Shown: positions 14,926 to 23,566, counted from the stretch's first letter. The stretch: 50,206 nucleotides of DNA from a virus (IMGVR_UViG_3300032397_000019:1-50206), one strand, 5' to 3'. Numbers and translations: made by a program. The notes: generated by a model from the letters alone, not told the origin.

Positions 14926-15714
14926 ATGGGCGGCCTCATCCAGCAGATCGGTAAGCTTCTCGTCGGGAAGACGAAGCCGACCTACATGCAGCAGAACACC
15001 CGTGCTGCTGCGCGGGGCTCGCCCTTTGGTGAGCAGTATGTCCAGAGTGTCATCCCGACCAAGCATGTGCTGGCTGAGGAGGGCTCGTACTTCGTTGTGA
15101 CGACGCCGGTGCCCGGCACGGCGATCACCTACGGGTCTGCCGGTTCACAGGCCACGTTCTCGGACACGGTCCCGTTTCTCCAGATCGCGAACTTTGGGAG
15201 CGCGTTCGGTAGTGAGTTGGACCATCACCCGACGCCGACGATCTGGCTCGACTACCTGAAGATCATCAGCACGGCGGTGCCTGCGACCACCACTGGACTC
15301 CAGGTCGCGATCGTACTCGACAACGGTGCACGGACAGCGACGGCGGGGACACCGGTGATTCAACCGGCCAAGTGCTCGCACATGGGCCTGTCGCTGGTGC
15401 CATCGGTTGCGGCCGTGACCACGTTTGCTGGCGCGGTTGCGACGATCCCTGCGTCGTCTCAGCAGAGCCGGATCATCTCGCGGTGTCAGCTCCAGTCGGG
15501 TGTGATCACTGCTGGCGACGAGTACACGATCAGTGCTGGAGTCGTGGACAGTGTGAACTCGGCCACCTACGGCATCCTCGTGGGTACGCACATGACGCGC
15601 TGTCCTCCGTTCGGTATCGCTGCGGGACAGAGCGCGACGGTCCACCTGTGGATTCCTGGCGCGACCACATCTGGATTCAGCTACGAATTGGAAATGGGAT
15701 TCTGGGAACGGTAA
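14926..15714 (+). CDS. Putative virion protein, paralog B
   Basis: The 262-residue protein aligns along its length with the preceding gene: TKHVLAEEGSYFVVTTPVPG, ITYGSAGSQATFSDTVPFLQ, IWLDYLKII, VLDNGARTATAGTPV, TRCPPFGIAAGQS and the closing FSYELEMGFWER. It adds an N-terminal GGLIQQIGKLLVGKTKP segment. The pair is a tandem duplication that has diverged well beyond recent copying. No catalytic motif is visible. The C-terminal aromatic/charged end (GFWER versus GHFER) is conserved and may anchor the protein on the particle. Confidence 0.55.
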   Translation: MGGLIQQIGKLLVGKTKPTYMQQNTRAAARGSPFGEQYVQSVIPTKHVLAEEGSYFVVTTPVPGTAITYGSAGSQATFSDTVPFLQIANFGSAFGSELDHHPTPTIWLDYLKIISTAVPATTTGLQVAIVLDNGARTATAGTPVIQPAKCSHMGLSLVPSVAAVTTFAGAVATIPASSQQSRIISRCQLQSGVITAGDEYTISAGVVDSVNSATYGILVGTHMTRCPPFGIAAGQSATVHLWIPGATTSGFSYELEMGFWER

Positions 15715-15720
15715 GGCGGC

Positions 15721-17466
15721 ATGGCCGTCCTCACACTGTTGGGTGGGCTGGCGCTAGTCGCTGCACCTCCCCTGGTCGGCGTACCGACCAATGATGGCGA
15801 CTTCGGCAGGTACGTCGAACCCGTAGTCGTAGCGGACCCGACCCTCCTACCGTTCGCACCTGGTGTCGGGGATCGCTCTGCGAAGTACCTACCGACCACC
15901 GCAAATGGTACGCGGGGGGATCGGGCCGGACTCGTCTGGGGACCGGCTGCGTCACCGCCGACCCCGTTCATCAACCCGCGTGGAAACCGAGACGCGACCG
16001 GTGTCTACACCCCGACCACCGCAAATGGTACGCGGGGGGATCGGGCCGGACTCGTCTGGGGACCGGCCACGGTGGCTCCGACCCCATTCATTGATCAGGG
16101 GGGAAATCGCAGCACCGAGTACGGATTCAACGCGCCACTTGGCGATAGGGCACCGGGACCCCCGGTCCAGCAGCGTGTGGTGAAGAATTTCCCGTTCTTC
16201 ACCTCCCTGACTCTGGCGCCACCGCCTCCGCCGCCTCCGTCAGCTCCGGTTCAACTGTCGTTCCAGCTCGACCCGTTCGACGTGATCGGAGAGTTCTCGA
16301 CACTTGTGCTGTCGTCGTTCGCGATGACCGCCCTCGGGTTTGTCACGTACACTGGTGCCCTCACTGCCGCAATGAGTCCGTTTGCGCTCGACGCGGCGGG
16401 GAACGTTTCTAGCGGAGCAGTCACGGGCACGCTAGACGCGGCGTGCTCTCCCTTCGCGTTCGCAGCGACCGGCACCGAGACCTTCACGGGCACCCTCACC
16501 GCTGCCTGTTCTCCCTTCGCGTTCACAGCGAGCGGCGCCGAGACGTTCACCGGTACCCTCACCGCTGCCTGTTCTCCCTTCGCGTTCACAGCGAGCGGCG
16601 CCGAGACGTTCACCGGTACCCTCACCGCCGCGTGCTCACCGTTTGCGTTTGCCGCGACGGGAGCCCAGACGTTCACCGGCACCGTGACGGCGGCGTGCTC
16701 TCCATTCGCGTTCACAGCGAGCGGCGCCGAGACGTTCACCGGTACCCTCACCGCCGCGTGCTCTCCGTTTGCGCTCGACGCGGCGGGGAACGTTTCTAGC
16801 GGAGCAGTCACCGGCACGTTGGATGCGGCGTGCTCTCCATTCGCGTTCGCCGCGACCGGGGCTGAGACGTTCACGGGGGCGCTGAGTGCTACCTGTTCTC
16901 CCTTCGCGTTCGCAGCGACCGGCGCCGAGACCTTCGCGGGCACCCTCACCGCCGCGTGTTCTCCCTTCGCGTTCGCCGCAACCGGGGCGGTAATTCTCGC
17001 CATCACCGGGACGGTCAGCGCAGCGGCATCCCCGTTCGCTTGCGCAGTGGTTGGCACGCAGACGTTCACGGGCGCGCTTACCGCGACGCTCTCCCCGTTC
17101 GCGCTGGATGCCATCGGTGTGCTGACGTTCACGGGCGCGCTTACCGCGACGCTCTCCCCGTTCGCGCTGGATGCCATCGGTGTGCTGACGTTCACGTTCA
17201 CGGGCACGTTCTCCGGGGCGCTCTCCCCCTTCGCGCTGGACGCGACCGGGCTGTATGGCTCCGCCCCGCCCCCGTTTTGCAGAGGTCTCGCGGACGTCGA
17301 TGAGTCGCTCTCGCTGGTGTTCTTTCTGGAGCCGCTGGCGTTCGCGATTCCCATCGTGGTCTCGGCGCCGGTAGTTCCGGCGCGGCAGATTGCCGTCGTG
17401 GAAGCGCCGGTTGAATCTGCCGTGGTGCTCTCGCAATCAATTCGTGCAATCGTGGTCTCGTGCTGA
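15721..17466 (+). CDS. Repeat-built beta-rich fibre-like protein
   Basis: The 581-residue protein has a Pro/Arg-rich N-terminal part containing an 18-residue unit twice (TANGTRGDRAGLVWGPA, about residues 60-78 and 100-118). A PPPPPPPS linker follows near 178. About fifteen tandem units of roughly 21 residues, of the form FTGTLTAACSPFAFAATGAET, run over about residues 205-515, and a non-repetitive hydrophobic end (about 520-581) closes the protein. The regular alternation of small and aromatic residues suggests a stacked beta structure. Such repeats occur in phage fibre and spike shafts. It follows the paralog pair by 6 nt and precedes a BppU-like protein. The adhesive or structural role is inference. 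Confidence 0.55.
   Translation: MAVLTLLGGLALVAAPPLVGVPTNDGDFGRYVEPVVVADPTLLPFAPGVGDRSAKYLPTTANGTRGDRAGLVWGPAASPPTPFINPRGNRDATGVYTPTTANGTRGDRAGLVWGPATVAPTPFIDQGGNRSTEYGFNAPLGDRAPGPPVQQRVVKNFPFFTSLTLAPPPPPPPSAPVQLSFQLDPFDVIGEFSTLVLSSFAMTALGFVTYTGALTAAMSPFALDAAGNVSSGAVTGTLDAACSPFAFAATGTETFTGTLTAACSPFAFTASGAETFTGTLTAACSPFAFTASGAETFTGTLTAACSPFAFAATGAQTFTGTVTAACSPFAFTASGAETFTGTLTAACSPFALDAAGNVSSGAVTGTLDAACSPFAFAATGAETFTGALSATCSPFAFAATGAETFAGTLTAACSPFAFAATGAVILAITGTVSAAASPFACAVVGTQTFTGALTATLSPFALDAIGVLTFTGALTATLSPFALDAIGVLTFTFTGTFSGALSPFALDATGLYGSAPPPFCRGLADVDESLSLVFFLEPLAFAIPIVVSAPVVPARQIAVVEAPVESAVVLSQSIRAIVVSC
15892..16067 (+). repeat. 56-bp direct repeat, 120-bp period
   Basis: Positions 15892-15947 and 16012-16067 are identical at the nucleotide level. 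Being perfect, they reflect recent duplication or gene conversion within the fibre-like gene. Confidence 0.85.
16376..17186 (+). repeat. 63-bp tandem repeat array inside the fibre-like gene
   Basis: A 63-bp (21-codon) unit recurs with variations across this span. Identical neighbouring copies include 17061-17123 and 17124-17186, and a pair near 16500-16630. A longer stretch with GGCGGGGAACGTTTCTAGC occurs at about 16395 and again at about 16785. The frame is kept throughout, so copy number can change without breaking the gene. Confidence 0.85.
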
Positions 17467-17478
17467 GAGGACTCGCCG

Positions 17479-17808
17479 ATGTTCTTGATCAAGAAAGATG
17501 ACACGCTCCCCTCGTTTGCGGCGTTGCTCAAAACGAAGGTGGAGGACGCGAACGCGCAGCCGGTAGACCTGACCGGCGCGGCGGTGCGGTTCAAGATGCA
17601 ATCGCTCTCGGGTGGCGTGCTCAAGGTGGATTCGTCCGCGGTGATCGTCGATGCGGTCGCGGGCTCGGTGTCCTACGAGTGGGCAGCCGGGGACTCGGAC
17701 ACCGTGGGGCAGTACCGCGCCGAGTTCGAGGTCACGTTCCTCGGCGGTCAGGTGTTGAGCTTCCCGACGAACGGGTTCCTCCCCGTGCAAGTCGTCACGT
17801 CGATCTAG
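17479..17808 (+). CDS. BppU N-terminal-like structural protein
   Basis: The 109-residue beta-sandwich protein has the sequence rhythm of the BppU N-terminal domain: LPSFAALLKTKVEDANAQPVDLTGAAVRFKM, then VDAVAGSVSYEWAAGDSD, then GQYRAEFEVTFLGGQVLSFP. In lactococcal phage that domain attaches fibre-like receptor-binding proteins to the particle. GAGAGGA precedes the ATG. Its neighbour is the large collagen-containing fibre starting 4 nt after its stop, so it may be the adaptor for that fibre (inference). Confidence 0.65.
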   Translation: MFLIKKDDTLPSFAALLKTKVEDANAQPVDLTGAAVRFKMQSLSGGVLKVDSSAVIVDAVAGSVSYEWAAGDSDTVGQYRAEFEVTFLGGQVLSFPTNGFLPVQVVTSI

Positions 17809-17811
17809 GCC

Positions 17812-20800
17812 ATGGGAACCGCCCCGCCGAAAGACGCCCCGCCACCCGGAGCACCCGCGGCACCGGGGGTCGCGACGACGACCCTCACGGGGGGCTCTGT
17901 CAGCCTCTCTACGAGCGTTTCCCCGACCATCTCAACGGGGGGCGGCTCGGGTGGCGGAGGCGGCTCTACAGGGCCAGCAGGACCGCCAGGACCGCCAGGA
18001 CCGCCAGGACCGCCAGGACCAGTTCCGCCCGGCACCGCGGTCGGACAGACGTTGATTTGGAACGGGTCGATGTGGTGGCCGGGCACGGACTTCGGCGCGC
18101 AGCCACTCACCACGTCGGGTGCGCTCTCGGTGGGCGCTGCGCTTGCGACGGCGCTGACCATCTCCTCGCTCGGGCTCGGCGTCGCTCACGTCAGCGCGGG
18201 CGGCGCCATCTCGTCATCGTTGATCGTCAACGCGGACATCGACCCGGCGGCGGCGATCGCGGTAACGAAGTTGGCGGCGGGCGCGAACGGTACCGCGCTC
18301 GTCACCGTCGCGGGCGTGCCGACGTGGGCCGCGCCAGGCGGTGATCTCTCTGGCTCGTACCCGAGCCCTACCGTCGCGAAGATCAACGCAACGACGATTA
18401 CGACGGCGGGCGGCGCCCTCACGACCGGCGCGGTGTTGCGTGTCACCGGCGCGGCGACGGCCGACTGGGGCGCTTTGAATCTCGCGAATGCGAGCGCGGT
18501 TACGGGCAACCTGCCGATCGGCAACATCGCGCCAAGCGGCACGAACGGCCAAGCCCTAATCACCACGGCGGGCGTCGCCGCGTGGGGCACGAATTTCGGC
18601 GCGCAGAATCTCGTGACGACGGGCGTGATCTCGCTCGGCACGAACCCGTCAACGACGATCGGTGACGTACGACTACCAGAAGGAGGCTCGATCGCAGGGC
18701 GCAACGCGGCGAACACCGCGAACCAGTCACTGTTCTCGTGGGCAGCAGGCGTGCTGACGCTCGGCGCAAACCCGCCGTTCTCTCGCATGACGATGAACTC
18801 TACGAACATCAGCCTGTTCGCGACTGCCACGGCAGCGCTGGTCCTAGGCACTACTGGCGCGTCGTTTGGCGTCGGTTTCGGCGTCGGATTCGCCGCACCC
18901 GGTAACGGCGAGTTTGGCACCCTGATGAACGCATCGGTGGGCGGAACCATCCGCTACCAGGGGGCGAAAACCAACTGGGCCGGCATTGCCGCGAATACCG
19001 GCGGCACAGGGATATTCTCCGGCGGTAGCTGTACTGGCGGCACCGTATCGAACACGGGCGGCGATGCGATCGTGGTGCCCGGCATCGCGACCGGAACGGG
19101 ACCGGTGCAAGGCACTGTGCGGTTGCAGGATGGCGCGGCGGCGGATCAAGCGACGGTCACGGCGGGCGCTTTCAACGTCAACAACGTGCTGACGATCGGC
19201 TCGACACCTGCAACGGCGGGCGGGCACATTCGTCTACCCACGGGCGGGCTAATCAACGCACGCAACGCGGCGAATAGCGCGGACGTGAATCTCTTGTCGT
19301 GGTCGGCGGACGTGCTGTTTGTTGGCGCGGCTGCTAATTCGCTGGTGCGGCTATCAACCCTCGGGACGTTGGTCTGTAGTAGTACCACGGTGTTTCAGTG
19401 GGGGAGCGCGAGCGTCACGAATATCAGCGCGAACCTGCTTCAAGACAACGCGATTGGGAATGCAATATGGGGCGGGCTAACCGTATCGACGGCGGGCTAC
19501 ACCGCACCGACGCTCACGATCAAGGGTCACAGCGTATCGGGCACCGGTAACGTAGTAGCGGGCGCGCTGACGGTGCAGGCCGGAAGCGTCACCGGAGTAA
19601 GCCCCACCAACGCGACGGCGGCGGCACTCACGTTGGCGGGCGGGGACTCTCTTAGCGCCGGTTCTGCGACGAACGTCGGCGGCAACGTCACGATCCGCCC
19701 CGGACACGGAACCGGCACGGGCGCGGCGGACGGTACGCTAACGATCCAAGACGGCGCGAGCACTAGCCAAGCGACGGTCACGAGCGCGGGGTTCAACGTC
19801 ACGAGCGTCTTGACGATGAACGTTGCCGGAGCCGTCGCTATCGCGCGGTTCGGCCTTGTCCCCGGTAGCGGCACCGGATCGGCGGCGGCGACGGGCGTGC
19901 TGCGAATGCCGATGAATACGGCGGCGGCGGTTAAATTGATGACCGTGCGGCTCACCGCCGACGCGGGTGACGCCGAGGTGCTGACGTGGACGGCCAGTGC
20001 TGCAAGTCTCTCTGTAGGCAACTCGGGCGTAAATCAATTAGACCTTGGCAGCGCGGTGATCACGAATGTTGCCGCATCGGCGCAAGTCAACCTGACAATG
20101 GGTGGCGTGCAAATTGTGCGTGTGTTGCCAGCTCACCTGCTGTTTCAGTCTCCACTGGTAGACGTAAATCAGTCGTTCAATTTCGGCGTGCAAGCTGGCG
20201 CTAACGTCGCGGCATTCATGAAACTGCGAGGTCTACAGATCACAACGACGACGGGCACGAACGCGACCACCGGCCTAGTCAGTCTGTACGGCGGCGAGTG
20301 TACCGGGGTCGGCGCTACGAGCAACACGGGCGGGCCGGTAGACGTTCGCGGTGGCGCGGCGAGTGGTGCGGCCACGAACGTCGGCAATACCCTGACTCTC
20401 GCGGGCGGCGGTGCGACCACAGGATCGACGGCCAACACCGGCGGTGATGTCATCGTCAAGGGTGGTCTCGCGACCGGCGGCGCGGGTACGCAGACGCAAG
20501 GGATCGGGCGGCTTCAATCCAGCGTCGCAACGGACGTTGCGTTATGGGACTCGAACGCATTCGCGATTCCTACGCTCGCACTCCGTTTCGGCCTTGTCGC
20601 TGGTAGCGGCGCCGGTGTCGCGAGCGCGGCGGCGGCGGGGTTGATCCGAATCCCGCGCGGCATTCAGCCGGTAATGAGTTTCCGCAACGAAACGGACACG
20701 GCCGATATTGCCGTCATTGCGACGCAGACGAGCGCGGCGTTCACGTTTTTCGGCGACCACACGGCGGGCACGGTGATTCGGGCCCTGACGAACGTCGATT

Positions 20801-21432
20801 TTCAGCTAAGCGCGGGCGTGAATAAAATGCGCCTCTCGTCTACATCGCTAGCGTGCGATGTGATTCAGCTTACTACGTCCCAAACAGCGGACGCTTTGGT
20901 AATGCCCTTTCCTGCGACGGCGGCTAACGCTACCGGGGTCGCGATCTCATTTATCGGACAGAAGTGTAACGCGGCGAGTGGTGGCACCCTGGTAGCTGGC
21001 ACGGCAGGGGTTGCAGGGGGAGACGTCGTTAGTATAACGACATGTACCAACGCCACGGGCGGCGCAGCCACGCTACGCGGTGGCGACGCGAGCACAGGCA
21101 CCGCCACGAACGTCGGCGGCAACCTCACGATTCGTCCCGGCCGCGGAACCGGAACCGGCGCGGCTAACGGTGCGCTCGATATCCAGAACGGCGCGGGCAC
21201 GTCACGAATCAAGATCGACACCACAGGGATAGGATTCTTCGCGGCGGCAACTGTCGCGCAACCGGCCGACATGGTAGCGATCACGGACTCAACCACGGGC
21301 ACACCGAGCACGACGCTAAACGACGGCACCGCCGCGTACAGCCAAGCGATCACGAACAACAACAACGCTTCGATCCTGACGCAGATCAACAAGATCCGCA
21401 CCGCGCTACGCAACCTTGGCCTAATGGCCTGA
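17812..21432 (+). CDS. Large fibre protein with collagen-like stretch
   Basis: The 1206-residue protein begins with a Pro/Ala/Gly linker and a GXX collagen-like run (GPPGPPGPPGPPGP near residues 58-75), often a trimerisation element in phage fibres. A shaft of repeated beta units follows. GDLSGSYPSPTVAKI (about 180-195) is a common phage fibre motif. Modules such as NVGGNVTIRPGHGTGTG (about 625) recur as NVGGNLTIRPGRGTGTG (about 1100), and INARNAANSADVNLLSW echoes an earlier copy. The end (about 1150-1206) is a short helix (ILTQINKIRTALRNLG), resembling a coiled-coil cap. Codons after about 18500 show more A/T in the third position than neighbouring genes, hinting at transfer. The receptor, and whether it sits on head or tail, are unknown. 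Confidence 0.7.
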   Translation: MGTAPPKDAPPPGAPAAPGVATTTLTGGSVSLSTSVSPTISTGGGSGGGGGSTGPAGPPGPPGPPGPPGPVPPGTAVGQTLIWNGSMWWPGTDFGAQPLTTSGALSVGAALATALTISSLGLGVAHVSAGGAISSSLIVNADIDPAAAIAVTKLAAGANGTALVTVAGVPTWAAPGGDLSGSYPSPTVAKINATTITTAGGALTTGAVLRVTGAATADWGALNLANASAVTGNLPIGNIAPSGTNGQALITTAGVAAWGTNFGAQNLVTTGVISLGTNPSTTIGDVRLPEGGSIAGRNAANTANQSLFSWAAGVLTLGANPPFSRMTMNSTNISLFATATAALVLGTTGASFGVGFGVGFAAPGNGEFGTLMNASVGGTIRYQGAKTNWAGIAANTGGTGIFSGGSCTGGTVSNTGGDAIVVPGIATGTGPVQGTVRLQDGAAADQATVTAGAFNVNNVLTIGSTPATAGGHIRLPTGGLINARNAANSADVNLLSWSADVLFVGAAANSLVRLSTLGTLVCSSTTVFQWGSASVTNISANLLQDNAIGNAIWGGLTVSTAGYTAPTLTIKGHSVSGTGNVVAGALTVQAGSVTGVSPTNATAAALTLAGGDSLSAGSATNVGGNVTIRPGHGTGTGAADGTLTIQDGASTSQATVTSAGFNVTSVLTMNVAGAVAIARFGLVPGSGTGSAAATGVLRMPMNTAAAVKLMTVRLTADAGDAEVLTWTASAASLSVGNSGVNQLDLGSAVITNVAASAQVNLTMGGVQIVRVLPAHLLFQSPLVDVNQSFNFGVQAGANVAAFMKLRGLQITTTTGTNATTGLVSLYGGECTGVGATSNTGGPVDVRGGAASGAATNVGNTLTLAGGGATTGSTANTGGDVIVKGGLATGGAGTQTQGIGRLQSSVATDVALWDSNAFAIPTLALRFGLVAGSGAGVASAAAAGLIRIPRGIQPVMSFRNETDTADIAVIATQTSAAFTFFGDHTAGTVIRALTNVDFQLSAGVNKMRLSSTSLACDVIQLTTSQTADALVMPFPATAANATGVAISFIGQKCNAASGGTLVAGTAGVAGGDVVSITTCTNATGGAATLRGGDASTGTATNVGGNLTIRPGRGTGTGAANGALDIQNGAGTSRIKIDTTGIGFFAAATVAQPADMVAITDSTTGTPSTTLNDGTAAYSQAITNNNNASILTQINKIRTALRNLGLMA

Positions 21433-21449
21433 CACGAAAGGGAATCAAC

Positions 21450-21800
21450 ATGAAGCAGATCACAGTACCCGCGCCGCTTGGCGAAATGACCTTTGCGCTT
21501 GTCGTGCGTGACGTCGCACTGGCGCAACCGGCCGCACGCGCCGAGCGTCATCAACCGCGCCTCGCCGAGTCGATCTACGCGGCGCTCGAATCGCCGAACG
21601 CGACAAGCCGGATCGTGCTCACCGACGCGGCTCACGAGTACCTGCTCGAATTGGTCAAGCTGCCCGGCGTCCAGCAACTACCCTACCCGCTGTCGCGAAT
21701 GGTCGGGCGCGTGCTCGATGCGTTGTGGGAAGCGCGCGAGAACGCGGTGACCATATCCGCGCCGGACCAAGACGAGGCGCCCGAAAAGGCGGCGCCGTAA
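21450..21800 (+). CDS. Hypothetical protein, 116 aa
   Basis: The ATG is preceded by AAAGGGA. The sequence is a short beta strand (QITVPAPLGEMTFALVVRDVAL) followed by helices (PRLAESIYAALE, DAAHEYLLELVKLPG, RMVGRVLDALWEAREN) and an acidic Pro-rich tail. It could be a chaperone or attachment protein for the large fibre just upstream, as fibres are often followed by small helical assembly factors, but no family is recognised. It ends in a TAATG overlap with the next gene. Confidence 0.55.
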   Translation: MKQITVPAPLGEMTFALVVRDVALAQPAARAERHQPRLAESIYAALESPNATSRIVLTDAAHEYLLELVKLPGVQQLPYPLSRMVGRVLDALWEARENAVTISAPDQDEAPEKAAP

Positions 21801-22069
21801 TGGCCACCAAGACACGCCCGACCGGGCAGGTACTCACAGCCGACGTGGACCCCGACGCGCCGTCGATCCGCTTCTACCGTTCGGATGCGGCCAGCGGTAA
21901 CGCGCCGCGCGCGGAGGTGCACATACCGGCGCCAGATGGCGGCTTGGTCGAATCGCTGGACGTACCCATGTCGGCGATCACGTCGCTCAGCGGCGCGCGA
22001 AAGATCGCGCTCCGCGACGCGCTTCGCGACATTTACGCCGAGGTGCTGACGCTCAAAGGGTACGCGTGA
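21800..22069 (+). CDS. Hypothetical protein, 89 aa
   Basis: The ATG at 21800 overlaps the stop of the previous gene (TAATG). The protein has beta strands (SIRFYRSDAASG, RAEVHIPAPDGG) and a C-terminal helix (GARKIALRDALRDIYAEVLTL). It is of unknown family. Its stop TGA is also the first part of the extended -10 box of the following gene. Confidence 0.55.
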   Translation: MATKTRPTGQVLTADVDPDAPSIRFYRSDAASGNAPRAEVHIPAPDGGLVESLDVPMSAITSLSGARKIALRDALRDIYAEVLTLKGYA

Positions 22070-22075
22070 TAGGGT
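22046..22075 (+). promoter_or_regulatory. Candidate extended -10 leaderless promoter
   Basis: CTGACG (22046-22051), an 18-nt spacer, then TGATAGGGT with hexamer TAGGGT at 22070-22075. The ATG at 22082 follows after 6 nt. No real Shine-Dalgarno sequence is present. Confidence 0.45.
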
Positions 22076-22081
22076 GAGACG

Positions 22082-22429
22082 ATGAACGGCGCACTCATCG
22101 TCATCAAACCCACGGGCTCCGAATCGAGCCCGAACGTAGCTCAGCCGGTTGCTGACCGCATCGCGACGCTGCCGCAGTCGTCCGCGGGCAATGCGATGCT
22201 CTGGGTAGCCGCTCTGGGAGCGGGCTCCACGATGGACGTCTGGTTCGCCCCCCTGGGAGACTCGCCTCCCACCTGGTTCAAGCTCACCACTGCCGCGGCG
22301 ATTTCTCCCGGCGACAAGGCGGCCGTGACGCTCCCGCTGGGAAGCGTGCCCGCTGGAATGCCGCTTTTTGTGCAGGTCACGACAATCGGAAGCGCCACGC
22401 TGGTCTGCGCGGGGCTCACTCGGGCGTGA
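22082..22429 (+). CDS. Hypothetical protein, 115 aa
   Basis: A beta-rich small protein (GALIVIKPTGSES, NAMLWVAALGAGSTMDVWFAPLGD, AVTLPLGSVPAGMPLFVQVTTIGSATLVCAGL). The alternation of hydrophobic and small residues resembles a single jelly-roll or Ig-like domain, as in decoration or spike proteins. I recognise no family. The candidate promoter box stands 6 nt before its ATG. Confidence 0.5.
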   Translation: MNGALIVIKPTGSESSPNVAQPVADRIATLPQSSAGNAMLWVAALGAGSTMDVWFAPLGDSPPTWFKLTTAAAISPGDKAAVTLPLGSVPAGMPLFVQVTTIGSATLVCAGLTRA

Positions 22430-22432
22430 TGA

Positions 22433-22461
22433 TTGTGCTCGCCCGCATCGTCTGATACCGT
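22433..22461 (+). promoter_or_regulatory. Candidate extended -10 leaderless promoter
   Basis: TTGTGC (22433-22438), a 17-nt spacer, then TGATACCGT with hexamer TACCGT at 22456-22461. The ATG at 22470 is 8 nt further on. The TGA of this box is not a stop codon of any gene, which argues that the motif is kept for itself. Confidence 0.5.
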
Positions 22462-22469
22462 CGAACGAT

Positions 22470-22772
22470 ATGGCTAAGCTCCCGTTCAGAGTGGCGACGG
22501 CAGTGCCGGAGCTAGGACGACTCTCGGATGGGAAGTTTGCGCGCCTCGTCTCTGCGTCGCCTCCGCAGGTGCTCAACAAGAGCACCGCTGGTGTGCGGAT
22601 GAACGAAGTGCTTCGCGAGGTCGCGGTGCCCGACCGTCTGGTGGGCAAGGGCGCACCGAAGAACGTGGCGGGGCCGAGTGCTGACGCGAAGGCTCCGGTG
22701 TACCCGGACGCAATCCCGTGGCCAGCGGCGGGGCCGAATAACGACGCCAACCGCAAACCGTTCAAGCTGTAG
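22470..22772 (+). CDS. Hypothetical protein with RKPFK C-terminus
   Basis: The 100-residue protein is basic and low in aromatic residues. It begins MAKLPFRVATAVPELGRL and ends NDANRKPFKL. The following gene ends with almost the same residues, although the rest is unrelated. No family is recognised. It is probably a small virion component, given its surroundings. Confidence 0.5.
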   Translation: MAKLPFRVATAVPELGRLSDGKFARLVSASPPQVLNKSTAGVRMNEVLREVAVPDRLVGKGAPKNVAGPSADAKAPVYPDAIPWPAAGPNNDANRKPFKL

Positions 22773-22781
22773 GAGGACGAG

Positions 22782-23132
22782 ATGGCAAGTGGCGACGGCA
22801 AGACTCAGGGCGACGCGAGCACGAGCCCGTTTGGCAACGGAAGTGGCAACACGGCTGGAGGCAACATGGCAGGCAACGACTTCGTGACGAACCCCGGCGG
22901 CGGCAAAGCTGGCGGAGCAGGAGCAGATTTCTTGACGAATCCAAGTGGTGCGGGAGCGACGGGTGCGAAGCCGAACATCGCGCAGGCGCCTGAGCAGAAG
23001 AAGGGCGAGCCGGTGGACCTGAACAAGCCATCCGAGATCCGCGATGGCGGGAGTCTCGTGCCGCTGCTCGACCGCCCCGATGCGGGTGTGGGCTCCATCG
23101 GCAACTCGCGCAAGCCCTTCAAGGGGATCTGA
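22782..23132 (+). CDS. Gly/Asn-rich protein with RKPFK C-terminus
   Basis: The 116-residue protein has a strong AGGAGGACGAG before its ATG, the best Shine-Dalgarno sequence in this region. The N-terminal half is low complexity, with two imperfect copies of DFVTNPGGGKAGGAGADFLTNPSG-type sequence near residues 28-52. The C-terminal half contains LDRPDAGVGSIGNSRKPFKGI. It is probably disordered. The shared RKPFK end with the gene before it may be a docking peptide (inference). Confidence 0.55.
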   Translation: MASGDGKTQGDASTSPFGNGSGNTAGGNMAGNDFVTNPGGGKAGGAGADFLTNPSGAGATGAKPNIAQAPEQKKGEPVDLNKPSEIRDGGSLVPLLDRPDAGVGSIGNSRKPFKGI

Positions 23133-23140
23133 GGTAGCTC

Positions 23141-23557
23141 GTGGGGCAGGTATCGATCAACGGGACATTCTCAAGCGGACCTGTGCAGGTCGGCGCGGGA
23201 TTCCCTCAAGCGATCTACACCACGCCCCTCGCCACGAGCGTCACGCCCAAGCCGTACAGCGCGGCGTCGGGCGTGATGCAGCGCCGCGTCGCAGTCGCCT
23301 CCCCGAGCTTCGTCGCGTTGCAAGGTCTCGGCGCATCCGATGCGGTCGCGCGTTGCGACCTGCTGTACCTTCGCAGCGACGCGCCGCTGATTCTGCGCCT
23401 CTCAAATCAAGACCCGCTCAACCCGATGGGCTCGCCACTCGTGGTTGAAGTCCCCGTGGCAGGGCTGGTCATCATGGAGTTCCCGGCGTCGTCCCCCCTC
23501 GTGCTTCTCGAAGCGCAGGGATCTGCGACGGTGGAGTATGCCGTTTCTGGACAGTAG
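23141..23557 (+). CDS. Putative virion protein, 138 aa
   Basis: The start is GTG with GAGGTAG just upstream. The sequence is beta-rich with Pro/Ser/Val strands (FVALQGLGASDAVARCDLLYLRSDAPLILRLSNQD, VVEVPVAGLVIMEFPASSPLVLLEAQGSATVEY). It resembles small single-domain virion proteins found near scaffold and capsid genes. No motif is recognised. Confidence 0.55.
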   Translation: MGQVSINGTFSSGPVQVGAGFPQAIYTTPLATSVTPKPYSAASGVMQRRVAVASPSFVALQGLGASDAVARCDLLYLRSDAPLILRLSNQDPLNPMGSPLVVEVPVAGLVIMEFPASSPLVLLEAQGSATVEYAVSGQ

Positions 23558-23566
23558 GAGATTCAC

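Noticed and set aside
15892-17186. Repeat array considered as CRISPR
   Set aside because: Repeats are coding, in frame, contiguous without unique spacers, and lie within one gene.
16251-17624. 457-codon minus-strand frame with regular repeats
   Set aside because: The apparent repeats merely mirror the 63-bp repeats of the + strand fibre-like gene.
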